DNA of 64,000 nucleotides, taken from NCBI GenBank assembly GCA_009859145.1, contig VRVR01000031.1, positions 1 to 64,000 on the forward strand, given 5' to 3'. This stretch comes from Andalucia godoyi (lineage: Eukaryota > Discoba > Jakobea > Jakobida > Andaluciidae). Below are positions 40,401-47,038 of this stretch, piece by piece (positions within the stretch are counted from its first letter, which is position 1; every line of letters begins with the position of its first letter). The translations under genes were made by a program, and so were the position numbers. A model generated the notes under the pieces. It saw only the letters and a program-made list of their open reading frames with translations, was not told the origin of the DNA and did not search any database.

Positions 40401-42873
40401 CAAACGTCATTACGCAAGCACAGACAGTCAGAAGTGCGTCTCGCAGTCGCGGTTCATTCGCGGGATCGAATCCTCGAATATCTGCTGCAGAACTTGCACA
40501 AAAGGAAAAGATCGCTTCAAGCGCTTCGCGAATCGTTATTGTAGTGTTGGAGATGCTTGTGGTGATGCAGTGGCATGCAACGTCCGAGACAAAATTGTCA
40601 AAAGAAGACGGTTGTAAAGAACTGTTTGCTGGCTTCGCATTGCCCAGGGAGCGCAACAGGGCATACGTCTTCGGTTGGAGCTGCTCAACTACAATATCCA
40701 TCGCTATTTCACGAATGCGATCACGCGCTACAAATGGGTCATAGTTGTCGGCAACGTCAATCAACATCTCCCAATAGTTCGCCTTCGGATCCGCGAAACG
40801 GAACTCCAGGTCAACTCTCAGCAGGTGCAACAGCATAGGGAGCATCTTGGCGCTGTTCAATTCATGCGATAGAAAGCCCATGAACAGTGGACGCAAGTCC
40901 GTCACCGTTGCGAGTTTTCCTCCGACAGCACGTACCAGTGACTCAGTAAGAACCGGCCGACACCCTTGGAAAACGATGTGAACGCATGCATCAAATGCGT
41001 TCACTGGAACACGACGGTGTTGAAAATCACGACAGTGTGCTTGAAAAACGATTTCAAATCGGTCACAAATTTCCTTAAGCAGCGGATTATCGCTTTGTGC
41101 AGCCTGCACCGCCGCAGCCCACACTCCCTCAATCATCCCGTCCAACCGACGGATAATGTCCACTCGGCGTTGGAAGAATTTGACCGCATGTCTGCTTGGA
41201 AAAGTCAGTCCAGTAGAAGCCAGTGCAGAGAGGAACTGCATCATTTCATCGACGGACGTGGCGCCAAACGCCAGCAGCGAAATGACGCAATCACAAAGCT
41301 GAATAGGAGAGTTCTTGATATTCTTCAGTAGGTTGACGACAGATTCTGAGGAAAACTGCTGATAGTTTGGGACGCTGCCCAGTGCGGGGGGTGGAAGGGT
41401 TGAATTCACAGCGAAATCCGCAATCCGTTCTAGTACGCTCAGATCAACACGCATTCGCAGCATGGCAAGAACAACATTTGCGAAGAAGGAAAGAGATGCT
41501 TTGCTTCCCCGCAATGAACTTTCAAAGAATGTGCAAAACATGCGTTGCAGTGTCGTTGATTTTGAAAGGTCAGTATCGGCAGAACTGGCGATGACCCATT
41601 TAACCACTGGCGATGTCTCTGCTTCGGAAGTGGGAGGAAACCATCCAGGCGTCTTGTGCAACAGCGGTCCTGTAATCGAGAGGTAGAGATAGAATCCACA
41701 CACCCCGGCCAACGCACTCGTGTCACTTGCACCTGCGACTTCGTTAAGGAGAGTAGACTGAGCTTTCAGAAATTCATTGTCACGAGAATACCCACCACTC
41801 ACCTTCCACCTACGAGTCAAAGCGCGCACAAACTCGTCCATGCTCACAATGCATTGAGGAAATTGGCGATAGCAGATCGCAGAAACAAAATATCGTAGGT
41901 AAAGAGATGAAGCGATGACAAACCGGTCTGCAGTCTGGTCCAACAGAAATTTGTCACGGCGCATTCCAATTGCAATGGAGGTCGTTCCGTCGCTTATAGA
42001 CAATGAGCGATTATGGTTAGATTCCCCTTCCCAACACTTTCTCTTACCATACAACTTGCCCGATTCCTCCCAATAGAACGTGAAACTTGCCACTCTCAAT
42101 GTAGGGTCTACATGAAGGGTGCCATGAAGAAGAGAATATCCCCAATCTGTCGCAATACACGACATCTCTACAGATGGCCATTCTTTGCGGTTGCGAGTGT
42201 CAGGGTCGTAGCAACACCGCACTTCCAAAACGTCGGAATACTCTGAATCATCTAGCAAAAGATAAACGTCAATTTTCAGGAAATCTGCACTCAGAACATT
42301 CGTTGCGAATGAAGATGAGATGTGGGGATCCGGGTAGGCACTTGTCAAACGTACAGATGGATTCGCCTCGTTCCCATCTCGATAACCAGCAGCAACATCT
42401 GGCTTCATCGTATCTCGTGGCAGAGAATTCTCAGTGCTCCGCATCGGCGATTGCGTTGTTGCCCCCGAGTTGACAACACTGGCAAACGAGGCCGTTGAAG
42501 GAAGCGAGACGTGCGACGATCCATGAACATCACGATGAGTTGGACCAGGAGACATTGAACGGTATGACGAGCGAGAGGATGCGGAATCGTTCCCTTTGGA
42601 ACCTGACAAATCCGACTCATTCGAAAAGGGTCCTGAGCCACCTTTCTGTCGATTGACTCCGTCCCCATGAGAAGTCGCAGCTTTTAACGGAGCTTCATCA
42701 ACGGCAGACGAAGGTTCACGTACATCGTAGGACGGACTCATAGAAAACGACGTGTATGCTGCACCATGGCTGCGGGAAGAACCGACAGCAGATGACGGAC
42801 CCGCAGGAACCGATGACATGGAGTTGGGTGCATCAGCCTTTCTTCCTTTTCCAGATTTATTGTTCTTGCTCAT
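28426..42873 (-). CDS. RNF213 (mysterin)-like giant AAA+ protein with RZ finger, no RING
   Basis: 4,815 residues from the ATG at 42871-42873 (MSKNNKSGKG); an upstream in-frame ATG at 43023 is less likely. The length is close to human RNF213 (about 5,200). AAA+ modules: VVLMGETGCGKTSL (Walker A, about 2128) with VWLFFDEINTS (Walker B, about 2183), and FVVGKPGCSKSLSL (about 2478) with VVVLDEVGLAEISVHNPLKVL (about 2550). The last is highly characteristic of the family. An RZ-type zinc finger lies near 4010-4045 (RYRCNCGGLYFVYDCGN...CPICGEPIG). RNF213 proteins are ATPase-driven E3 ligases acting in lipid-droplet biology and ubiquitin coating of intracellular bacteria. Between the AAA core and the RZ finger I find no C3HC4 RING. 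The RZ C-P-N-G-H motif reads C-N-C-G-G, lacking its His. The first 200 residues and the C-terminus are Ser/Gly/Pro-rich. It is a single exon. Confidence 0.92.
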   Translation of the reverse strand: MSKNNKSGKGRKADAPNSMSSVPAGPSSAVGSSRSHGAAYTSFSMSPSYDVREPSSAVDEAPLKAATSHGDGVNRQKGGSGPFSNESDLSGSKGNDSASSRSSYRSMSPGPTHRDVHGSSHVSLPSTASFASVVNSGATTQSPMRSTENSLPRDTMKPDVAAGYRDGNEANPSVRLTSAYPDPHISSSFATNVLSADFLKIDVYLLLDDSEYSDVLEVRCCYDPDTRNRKEWPSVEMSCIATDWGYSLLHGTLHVDPTLRVASFTFYWEESGKLYGKRKCWEGESNHNRSLSISDGTTSIAIGMRRDKFLLDQTADRFVIASSLYLRYFVSAICYRQFPQCIVSMDEFVRALTRRWKVSGGYSRDNEFLKAQSTLLNEVAGASDTSALAGVCGFYLYLSITGPLLHKTPGWFPPTSEAETSPVVKWVIASSADTDLSKSTTLQRMFCTFFESSLRGSKASLSFFANVVLAMLRMRVDLSVLERIADFAVNSTLPPPALGSVPNYQQFSSESVVNLLKNIKNSPIQLCDCVISLLAFGATSVDEMMQFLSALASTGLTFPSRHAVKFFQRRVDIIRRLDGMIEGVWAAAVQAAQSDNPLLKEICDRFEIVFQAHCRDFQHRRVPVNAFDACVHIVFQGCRPVLTESLVRAVGGKLATVTDLRPLFMGFLSHELNSAKMLPMLLHLLRVDLEFRFADPKANYWEMLIDVADNYDPFVARDRIREIAMDIVVEQLQPKTYALLRSLGNAKPANSSLQPSSFDNFVSDVACHCITTSISNTTITIREALEAIFSFCASSAADIRGFDPANEPRLRDALLTVCACVMTFATVVHASASVNSAVDLFRISGFYECMLVLYNNPLLLDALRARVNWLMPVLSAFRTIGDSMKHMTVVARDIRCLSAFAKTESSNAIVLFGLAGFAKRDPQHVMLELDATLNRFCDQVSALRSMYEYCRQQDAQDALVYVQDIDRMQKEMDDLPLKMVDSPHFDKCHDGFLSYCDTFRQLYSTRIFQNYLRYVGDRQTAPLQQDAPRSCATVLEDVICPTLKEFESAIQCFFKTETIRSAKLAFLREILKGINSVDALNTAYESLAKLNHECFNKSFVKKPDQVRFVDALKAVLSVDLVDCRCRSLRDIVQEVLHSEDTVFAGSTFQHILRMIGVIESKDTSLETYCTALDETLILLHRVRAWSSGFCLDSLNSLESLPGWLLLEKMALSSDLLQLCFRFQRENSNPRNLIDSVDQHADQFLRAQTIADAVEIHEFFLNFSTDFNTGALRNADSFFRLLFPLLDSAGNILLNIVAKLDQCRLHAHGLLRIYTGVANRAEATRTIVLDCVKHGRLRLVADDTTHVVSYDAEGPQFRLKSEELSDLCSRALLLVNSHQQAAEIEALASPGANAGATFGAMQRFIQVVGAMQEIVRNLNRLSAFGGPLEQALRCIEPMISFGDGQHDSLLQAKDICSQTMEEWSSAVQDALCSDAHHLLSFVHPSLYNVIERFFSDRCEQDDVNLVRSIMAFMCPVPTDVAFHVDGLPRFETVQLDVQDLLTRDRFREHCCKRIASVSEMMQMLYQRVLHGITGRQQRETPISFTGIQVIEARTPETLVSTLIEVQYSHERKEFRPLPTANILFCMPQTRFEELLLFLRRCFSDNLRNPSKPATYLLVLPHVLQLQLLNFALDQIRLQSTAVVTQMVKPFTLGIICGTSAQSVMISLKLEVAFVPPRLTSVAIKRALSGAMATADNVSTLVVKSDLPALGKSEVIAIDATSRELRLVSIALGALVSKEDVMRSLARAVSMAAGPQQVALHVVIHHVENVAQVHQFLYQILVSRCLLSDSDIRPLFCPFPYVYVEISNTHEKQLQDLPLLSMLGSLEIPTLQWDRLQVSNYVLNPTQVVCAYLHALSADTLNTVDVLFSGPKAAIALSADECRALLRRYLVEGEHHDFTFATVRVFVNTLAVQLRKMSTSVFWKVSTIKASSRGATTARSDLVAFMVKMCRGLAQRNTKTLRAVQRQQHGSMSVADARFNGMKKWEETDQLLILFHNSNTSVVSIVARRQETMPQGLVELLKAQGANANALANATATELRTRLIEICCKNPRLVQPDDGKYALTLDNFVKMMLISARIQANVPVVLMGETGCGKTSLIRYLALVSAVEFIVFLVHAGISAADIEDQVLNAEKISIERGVPVWLFFDEINTSVHLGLLNDVVCHRRIRDRAILPPVSLLCACNPYRRRVGEAVSAGLNIRIKRLERPEFAQRRDKSTELVYRVHPLPETMMEYVWDFGRLDDVEEERYIEAMVLKKIADSEAMKNADFLQDNRNHLVVQLVIRAQRFVKAVEADAAVSLRDVNRFLLLLEFFSEHLVPLLRSGALMTGYDYHHFYRVSNVPNWLRATVLALGHAYHARLPTVEARKLFADTIVAVMNKSEIASLVDGTLFQNIIHIEGLSYLSMMVLDQEVAPNAALIENVFVMLVCILNKIPLFVVGKPGCSKSLSLSLIQQSVRGKDSSHSYFKKFPQLQFVSYQGSESSTSEGIKKVFDKAVDYQRKFGANSVISVVVLDEVGLAEISVHNPLKVLHNLLEPSTGEMPEVAVVGVSNWGLDAAKMNRAVHLSRPDLSVGDLQVTARVLIGASSVHMHQINDIVPNLADAYNHYYKNQLRENFHGLRDFYSLCKAMHRNIVLTGQVSREFVLAVQRNFSGMPSASPSIIDQFRHKFSSSVFAFDFRTHDVMHLIKSNLEDSLSRHLMMITSSDSSLSILKSVIQTSNQRNPLILRGSLWPGDQCDDYRYQVLSRIILCMEQGRVLVLRKHDGIYSSLYDVLNQHYVIVGGRRSCRVAIGAFSNPVCTVADGFKCVVLMDQEDVRNADPPFLNRFEKQNASFADVLQSSNDLKNICDTVRRWVDSVSDADGHDASSTFVGYDPTETVPSLVFLMHSIHSGHALMEACKESMLRLMTLDGVARMRYSKLAQQSQEQVANHLHFVADHCFPTSLQEFLLDDSRPKLAVAHCFLDQFSSMSEVMPQSAHVIMLSGVKAEFELAQNFQDFLRSIHETVYVVRMHATDQAEHFLNVLNLLEDMLSQWETAQHGTHLRKRVVVLCHRAPCHMEESSRELRTVFIAGWEHLHFHRTASTDQPSDLMPWMQRAIRDIILTDDATLEERVYASLPRALNLVVAEDAQVPSQIMSDHCRRARASSQFCKILIRCSRHFVEKAQTAKSATWFSDLARATGQMFMNGSLLETGAETIRKHLLWPMVLAIKALEDMAMMEVVTSDVDDALPASLAGILDRTCAHVLFPLIQKPFLGNGRVDAQMVNRKHVPRLGSYRFPFAHVLFAKFSQARVEFESHAKDNALADSQIADWLFEELGASIVVPEHLIAGSDSALALFEDFVTYLSTLCGVAQSAQQLEAHRVIVRRVLQDVHIDSDCELPTAIRLYVENCGQIDMRLRLMSSFSSPKLRSEISDSMTDFDAEVSFDDQFLAALTAAIRPSDDAQLERDAADFHIEMWLQDLTEVTILLQRSGYRKLLPSVRILRELATLFHRNPSLERNDLVILAFSVLDDDDEAFWETAMSLLQDVTGRQDTALLEDYVMFLNRFIRNGKMLPSLAQFLEEADRECFVPFVIPCLKYIAQKISVTSVLDAVTAGCFADAELTRSGSRLGILSRALNRIPAQKPFYDSPLFIAVVDRLIDVLADDEVGIDFDDDQNLWLRAAARSFAILRDPANCGSKLLLASAVACVYVVLKNVADVHLNELNDNGSAMVRLLNDVHNSWSSGNCRYLRAVQVLLLKQVGVGLGTTSEIEEFASDRLNILHFLDVPWAEETTVLDESSGPVGCPVFNSLPGVTDAFSTFLDYLSTRSIARIPDLLHPDRVRATFLFLAGTWSIGQVWPTVQQEMDMFVTEVRRLLNEDVGLRNALDPSYRKALSYIVDCKYPRVVGFDWLAVVSGQVPENGTSFVFSSQVASLIFRLAADLFEPGLQSLFACLARGQISSAVLADLFLPTAAENDEIVAVLAQLSKETDRVTRYRCNCGGLYFVYDCGNQVETGTCPICGEPIGAVNGYGTVRNGVTRIDAAPLTRDNAAAILGKEAIKPGYVNIDPTKLFKFDAVRGMNAIQFRVIRLLLHMSMCIPTLLLDRPVVTLGVAVPLESLCAHIASDMQVLPELLNLSPANTCVFVHSAIRQLLSTAETIPCTLLKRAAERDRLEMLLSQELTTLMADGSAQGAVGDFEAASRMAITDRAFESRLPLEIAECNHNDIADVDYRADMWPAVWRLRDSPSDEAVQSSFMNVTGCRERYPVLNLLFTKCEKLETISALQPVLEFARAVSSIVHQKTSRRVTKAMTFNQLLADHPQLRGQFYEFANAWKEAAPLVRRFQCIARVPVPPEITIDSTIAFAVFDDRDEGIVLTAVIQALADLQNDVLRQLQEIDPPVGRFLTSLPRLSLEDGGGKFPVVPLAKINTTDHIIHCDGFEHVAVVCREWSHQGLEYGAGRLTTYEWEVAEDVSGASLLSNKAIIDVSDLTKVQYSDEIFGGSQNVVRAVQRKIKQEPLTITEVALVKEEFTKKCMVPATLIETFATVFATILRVNPDPSVMLRDFAKDILVANRDHFFQTSHVALISVSKIVSLFELIEDTIGLSLVDNNPAVRDDLPEDARLSATEFFTSRLTPAQQQMLKSGMCRTAVRYLSTDPCPIPPTMPLSYVFASETFQIFLPGDADAGIFSDLPGNLLLRHLAQSFALLDEVIEQQGAVALHESETSMSAAFSSLSLDPNPESSSSVGSGNNHPTPGSSASASFSHTPGIPRAGPPMGKPKVQTKPKTVRREVLDDFDDMA

Positions 42874-43733
42874 TTTTCGTTTTACCAAGTTAGAAACCAA
42901 GATCAAAGTGAAATGCGAAAGAAAATAGGGAGAAACAACAGGAAGCGGAGGAAGGAGACCGAAGAGAGAACTGTGTGAGAGACTATGAGGCACTGTGAGC
43001 TCGTGCAAGTGAGAGGTCGGCACTCAGTAACCGGCAGTGCTGACATCCGCGTGAACTTGATGGACGAAACCGGATGTCCGGAATTCTGGAACACCCGGAT
43101 TCTCCATCTCGCATCGTTCCTTCGTTTGCTCCTCCTCTGACCAAGTCGTCCGTGACTCACTTTGCAAGTCACTCAAAGAAAAGGCGCTTCAAATCCGGGC
43201 TCCATCCTGCTCACACGCAAGGCTGAGAACGGACCGACTGCTGAGACGGATGCTATGCGACAGTAACGGAAAGCGCATCTTCGCCCAAAAGCGCTCTTTC
43301 AAGCAGGCAAGCACGACAATCATTCACCCAGTGTGTGATCGGACAACCAGGGATCTGCTCGTCTGTAACTTCTTTATTTTCCCAAACTCCCGCGACGATC
43401 AAACGCGATGGACAAACGAGCAGAATCAAGTTTTCATCTTGCAATCCTTCAATCCCCATCAAGCAATGTTAGAGCAGATCATTTGTTTCATTCATGTGTA
43501 ACGTTACTGTCAACGGCACAACACACAAACTCGAGAAATGGCAGGCAGAAGGGGAGTCGGTGAATCGGAACAAAGGGAGCTTGTTTTCTGGCCCCGCCGA
43601 CTTCTTGCGTGAGACAACATTCACTTCAATTTATTTTTGGCTTTATGTGAGATGCATGTACAGTTCAGTTTTATTATGGAAATTCGTTCATTCTTCTGAA
43701 TTCAATACAAACGCACTTACCACTCTCTGCTGA
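42874..43733. promoter_or_regulatory. Divergent region between RNF213-like and RING-Ubl-TerD genes
   Basis: 860 bases between two start codons pointing apart. Short frames only. A CT-rich stretch near 43125-43145 and AT-rich DNA at 43620-43710 just upstream of the TerD gene. It may serve both genes; no specific site identified. Confidence 0.4.
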
Positions 43734-44945
43734 ATGAATAAAATGGCTTCTAGTGTGATGCCGTTCCACTGTGGACATTGCAATCTCAGCTTGACTTCCG
43801 AAGATTTTCCATCATTCGCGATGACGTCCGAGTGCAACCACGACCCGATTTGTTTCATGTGCTTTCACAACCAATCTCGTCACAAATTCGATGATGAAGA
43901 GGAAGAAGATGATGATGACGAGGATGAGGAAGACGACCACGACAATGGCGCTCCTATTGCGTGTCCGATGTGCAAAAAAGCGGTTCATCCGCTCCTGGCA
44001 GCAGCTGCAGACATATATGCGCGTTATCGTGCTGCTGGCGGTCTCCAAACCGGACTGGATATCGGCGTCGCTGCCCACGCACAGAGTGATGATAATATAC
44101 TGTTCCCAGACACGTACGACTTGTATGTATCCACGCTGGACGGCCGGCGCAGCATGTGTTCTGTCACGTCGCTGTGGAAACTGCAAGACTTGTTGGAGTG
44201 GTGTCGGAAGAAGTTCGGTTTTCGCCCCCAACAACAGCGTTTGTACCTAGGAGACCGCGAATTCTCCGGTAAGGACGCGGAGACGTGTACCAAGCTGCTT
44301 GGCGCCGATCTCGGCGTTGGCCCTGATGCAGAGCTGAACCTGGTGTTCGTGTTATTGGAGGTCGGAACGGATGGTGGTGACATCCGCACCGTTGTGTTCG
44401 ATTTGAAATGGGGCTATCCTGCAGCTGGCCGCGACTACTTGGACGGTTCGTGCCTCATTTTCGCTGGCCACGATTTTCGCATCCCTATCGATTTCAATAT
44501 GCAGGTGATTCCGGATGAAGCAGGTCTCGATTACATTTCTCATTCTGGTGACATTATGGACGACTCCAAGAGGCTTGGTCATCATAAAATCCAAGTCAAC
44601 CTACAGGCCACGCCCCGTGATGTGACTGCAATGTTCTTCACGCTCAGTGCCTACAACTCCAGCACTATTGCGAGCTTTCCGACAGCAGCAGTCTCCATGT
44701 TCGACGCTCGGCGCCCAGAGGATCAACTGTGCGAGTACGCAGTATTGAAGGAGGCAGGTGCGCATCAGGGTGTTGTCATGTGTGCCCTCGTGCGTGTTCC
44801 TAGTGCCAGAGCTGATCCGACGCACTCGCCCTGGACGGTGGTGGCGTTGGGCACGGTTTCGAAGGGCAACGCGAAAGACTATGGACCCTTGGTGCAGACA
44901 ATTAATGGTCGGTGTATGCGTACGTGCGAAGCAGCTGCACATTGA
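43734..44945 (+). CDS. RING - ubiquitin-like - TerD fusion protein
   Basis: 403 residues. A canonical RING-HC opens the protein: C13-x2-C16-x17-C34-x-H36-x3-C40-x2-C43-x33-C77-x2-C80. Its long last loop is an acidic run (about 53-70) encoded by GA-rich codons. A ubiquitin-like fold lies at about 127-208 (YDLYVSTLDGRRSMCSVTSL, QQQRLYLGDREFSGK). The C-terminal 185 residues are a TerD domain: TVVFDLKWG, SCLIFAGHD, DYISHSGDIMDDSK, KIQVNLQATPRDVTAMFFTL and a closing VALGTVSKGNAKDYGPLV. TerD proteins are calcium-binding stress proteins of bacterial tellurite-resistance systems. Here the acidic GDDE after HSGD reads GHHK, so calcium binding is probably weakened. Predicted E3 ligase coupled to a TerD sensor in the cytosol. 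A second ATG at 43743 could also serve. It is convergent with the related RING-Ubl gene, 51 bases apart. Confidence 0.88.
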   Translation: MNKMASSVMPFHCGHCNLSLTSEDFPSFAMTSECNHDPICFMCFHNQSRHKFDDEEEEDDDDEDEEDDHDNGAPIACPMCKKAVHPLLAAAADIYARYRAAGGLQTGLDIGVAAHAQSDDNILFPDTYDLYVSTLDGRRSMCSVTSLWKLQDLLEWCRKKFGFRPQQQRLYLGDREFSGKDAETCTKLLGADLGVGPDAELNLVFVLLEVGTDGGDIRTVVFDLKWGYPAAGRDYLDGSCLIFAGHDFRIPIDFNMQVIPDEAGLDYISHSGDIMDDSKRLGHHKIQVNLQATPRDVTAMFFTLSAYNSSTIASFPTAAVSMFDARRPEDQLCEYAVLKEAGAHQGVVMCALVRVPSARADPTHSPWTVVALGTVSKGNAKDYGPLVQTINGRCMRTCEAAAH

Positions 44946-44996
44946 TCGATCTCTGGGGAAGTGGATAAATAACCGTTTATGACTGTTAAGAAACGT

Positions 44997-46549
44997 CTAT
45001 CCAAAATATTCCACAAAGCACAACCACACTGCGGCATTCGAAATGTAGCGGGCGGTTCCGGCTGTGGACTGGAAATACGCCTGAAACAGCTTAGTGAAGC
45101 CATTGTCGATCAATATGCGTCCGCAGGGAGTCGGACCGTCTAGAACCGCGTCCGCAATTGAGATTAGCGGATGGTCGTCAGTCGAAGTCGCGAGAACTTG
45201 CATTCGTCCCGTTGCATTGGGGTAACAGATTGTATTTCCCTCATACAGCTGCTCAATTCCGGTCAAGATCAGATGCATGCCAAAGAAACCCTTTTGGCGC
45301 GGGTCGCCTCGACGCAGCACTTGCATTCCTGGTGTATTGCCGACGAGTTGTACTGGGGAACCTCCAGTTCCCAAGTCCAGTTTTGCGAGAATGAAATTTG
45401 CGTGCAAAAAGTATGGATCATTGTCACCCCATAACATTACTCCTCGAAGACTCCGACTAAAGTCCACGACAGCTCGAACGAATTCCTCCTTATCAGAAAA
45501 GGGGTCCCGGAATGTGCAATGACTAATGACCCACAGGACGTCATAGTCCACGCGTGCGCCAGGCTGCAAGCTCTGCCGTACCATGCGAGTAAATTCTTTC
45601 TCTGACTCAGTAACCTCAATCTGAAACCCTTTAATCGTCTTCAAGGCATGCACGGCGCATGACCGCAGTTCATCGGGTAACATGTAAGGACAGAAATTGC
45701 CCACAAGTACGCGGAATTCCGAGAATGCACCGTCAGCGCCCAGATCGAACTCCGTGCCTGCGGCGTTTCCAAACGCATCCTTCTGATAGTAAAACTGCTG
45801 CTGTTCCGCTGAAAGTTTGTTGTAGTACGTCACCACGAGAGAAAGCCGCAGATGATCGAGGCCTTGGTTTTGCGCATTTCGAATCACATCTGGGGTAATG
45901 TACTGATCCAGAGTCATCTCTTTGTTGGCTGAAGCCTCCTGTGTATACGACAGCATGAGTATTCAAAACAGGACTTAAAAACAGGAATAGGTACAGAGAA
46001 TGCATACCACAAACTCGGTCTCGCCGAGAAACAGCTTCTGCAGTCGCGGACTCGGATGCTTCGAGTGCATCTTCTGAAGCGCAGATTTTAATTCGAAAAT
46101 AGACGTCTGCGGAGTTGCTGTCAACGAAAACTCGATGCCGCTCACGCACGACACAACAACCATCGACGTAAAGTCTTCTACGGCGATTTCGTTATGGTCG
46201 AATGCTGCACTTGCGCTCAGCTGCTGAACGCAGATGCCTCCATCCCGGAGAGAATGTGTCCAAATGCGCCACTGCTGGAGCTCGCCTTCGGAGAGGGCTC
46301 TGTGGCATGACCGACACGATTTGCAATCATCATCTACTATGCACTGGACATGCAAGGAAAACAAACAGATGTGAACAACATGTGCGTGTGCACAGCAGAT
46401 CTTCTCGCTGTTGCGAATGAGAACAGATAACATACGTTAACGCACAGACCGGCAGGGTGGGTGCATCCGACATGAACCGCACACTCGAACGTCAGATAAG
46501 AGCTTTCCACTCCGCAGCGGAGACACGTCAGTGCACTTCCTGTAAGCAT
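44997..46549 (-). CDS. RING - ubiquitin-like - unknown-domain protein, three exons
   Basis: Reconstructed as exons 46549-46436, 46343-46008 and 45938-44997 (463 residues). Introns are GTATGT...CCAG (92 bases) and GTATGC...ACAG (69 bases), both phase 0. Splicing restores two domains. The RING reads C9-x2-C12-x16-C29-x-H31-x4-C36 | x2-C39-x8-C48-x2-C51 across intron 1. The Ubl (VVVSCVSGIEFSL, LQKLFLGETEFV | EASANKEMTLDQY) runs across intron 2 and parallels the LYLGDREF segment of the TerD protein. The C-terminal 270 residues have the order VDYDVLWVISH, RGVMLWGDNDPYFLHAN, VGNTPGMQVL, LTGIEQLYEGNTICYP, CGRILIDNGFTKLF and AGTARYISNAAVWL. I recognise this as a conserved eukaryotic domain, perhaps of glutamine-amidotransferase/ThuA-like fold, function unknown. 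The start at 46549 matches the short leader of its RING-Ubl-TerD neighbour. Confidence 0.8.
45939..46007 (-). other. Spliceosomal intron 2 of the RING-Ubl gene
   Basis: 69 bases, donor GTATGC, acceptor ACAG. It interrupts the Ubl. An in-frame TAA inside makes removal necessary for the protein to continue. Confidence 0.82.
46344..46435 (-). other. Spliceosomal intron 1 of the RING-Ubl gene
   Basis: 92 bases, donor GTATGT, pyrimidine-rich 3' end and CCAG acceptor. It interrupts the RING between its fifth and sixth zinc ligands. Confidence 0.82.
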
Positions 46550-47038
46550 CGCGAATGCAGTTGGATGAATCCGCGGGGTTTGACGATTTGCAAGTAGCAA
46601 TATACTGACATGCGCAGAATGGCAGTCCGCTCTCCGCAACAGGATTTTCGAAGTCTTCTAGCGATGCTTTCCAAATGGGACTACAGACGCTGAGCATCGA
46701 AATCCGCTGGGAGCAGATTCGAAGACAAGACAGAATATCCACTTGGTTCCCAGTAGAGTGATATGAACGACTTCCAGGACGCATGCTTGCAGTCTTTAGG
46801 TTTCCTCAGAAGCATCCCAACATGTTGTTACCACGTTCTAGACAAGCAGTAAGCCTACATTGCGTACGTACAGTATCTCTCTCACCATGCTCACTGGCTG
46901 TACTCAGCATCAGAAATAGTCTCAAGGGCTTTCCTTCACAATTCGAATGCCCAACATTAACATCGATCCGAGTTTGTTGCAGGGCGGTGCTCTTTTCGAT
47001 TGATTTTGGGACTCTGCGTTTCCTTCCAAAGTCCGTAA
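46550..47038. promoter_or_regulatory. Divergent promoter region
   Basis: 490 bases between the RING-Ubl gene and the LRR-kinase gene, whose starts point apart. A 115-codon minus-strand frame here (46437-46784) overlaps exon 1 in another frame and lacks domain character. No element assigned. Confidence 0.4.

Noticed and set aside
40015-40617. 200-codon plus-strand frame within the RNF213-like gene
   Set aside because: Antisense shadow of a conserved coding region; no domain and no plausible promoter or polyadenylation context.
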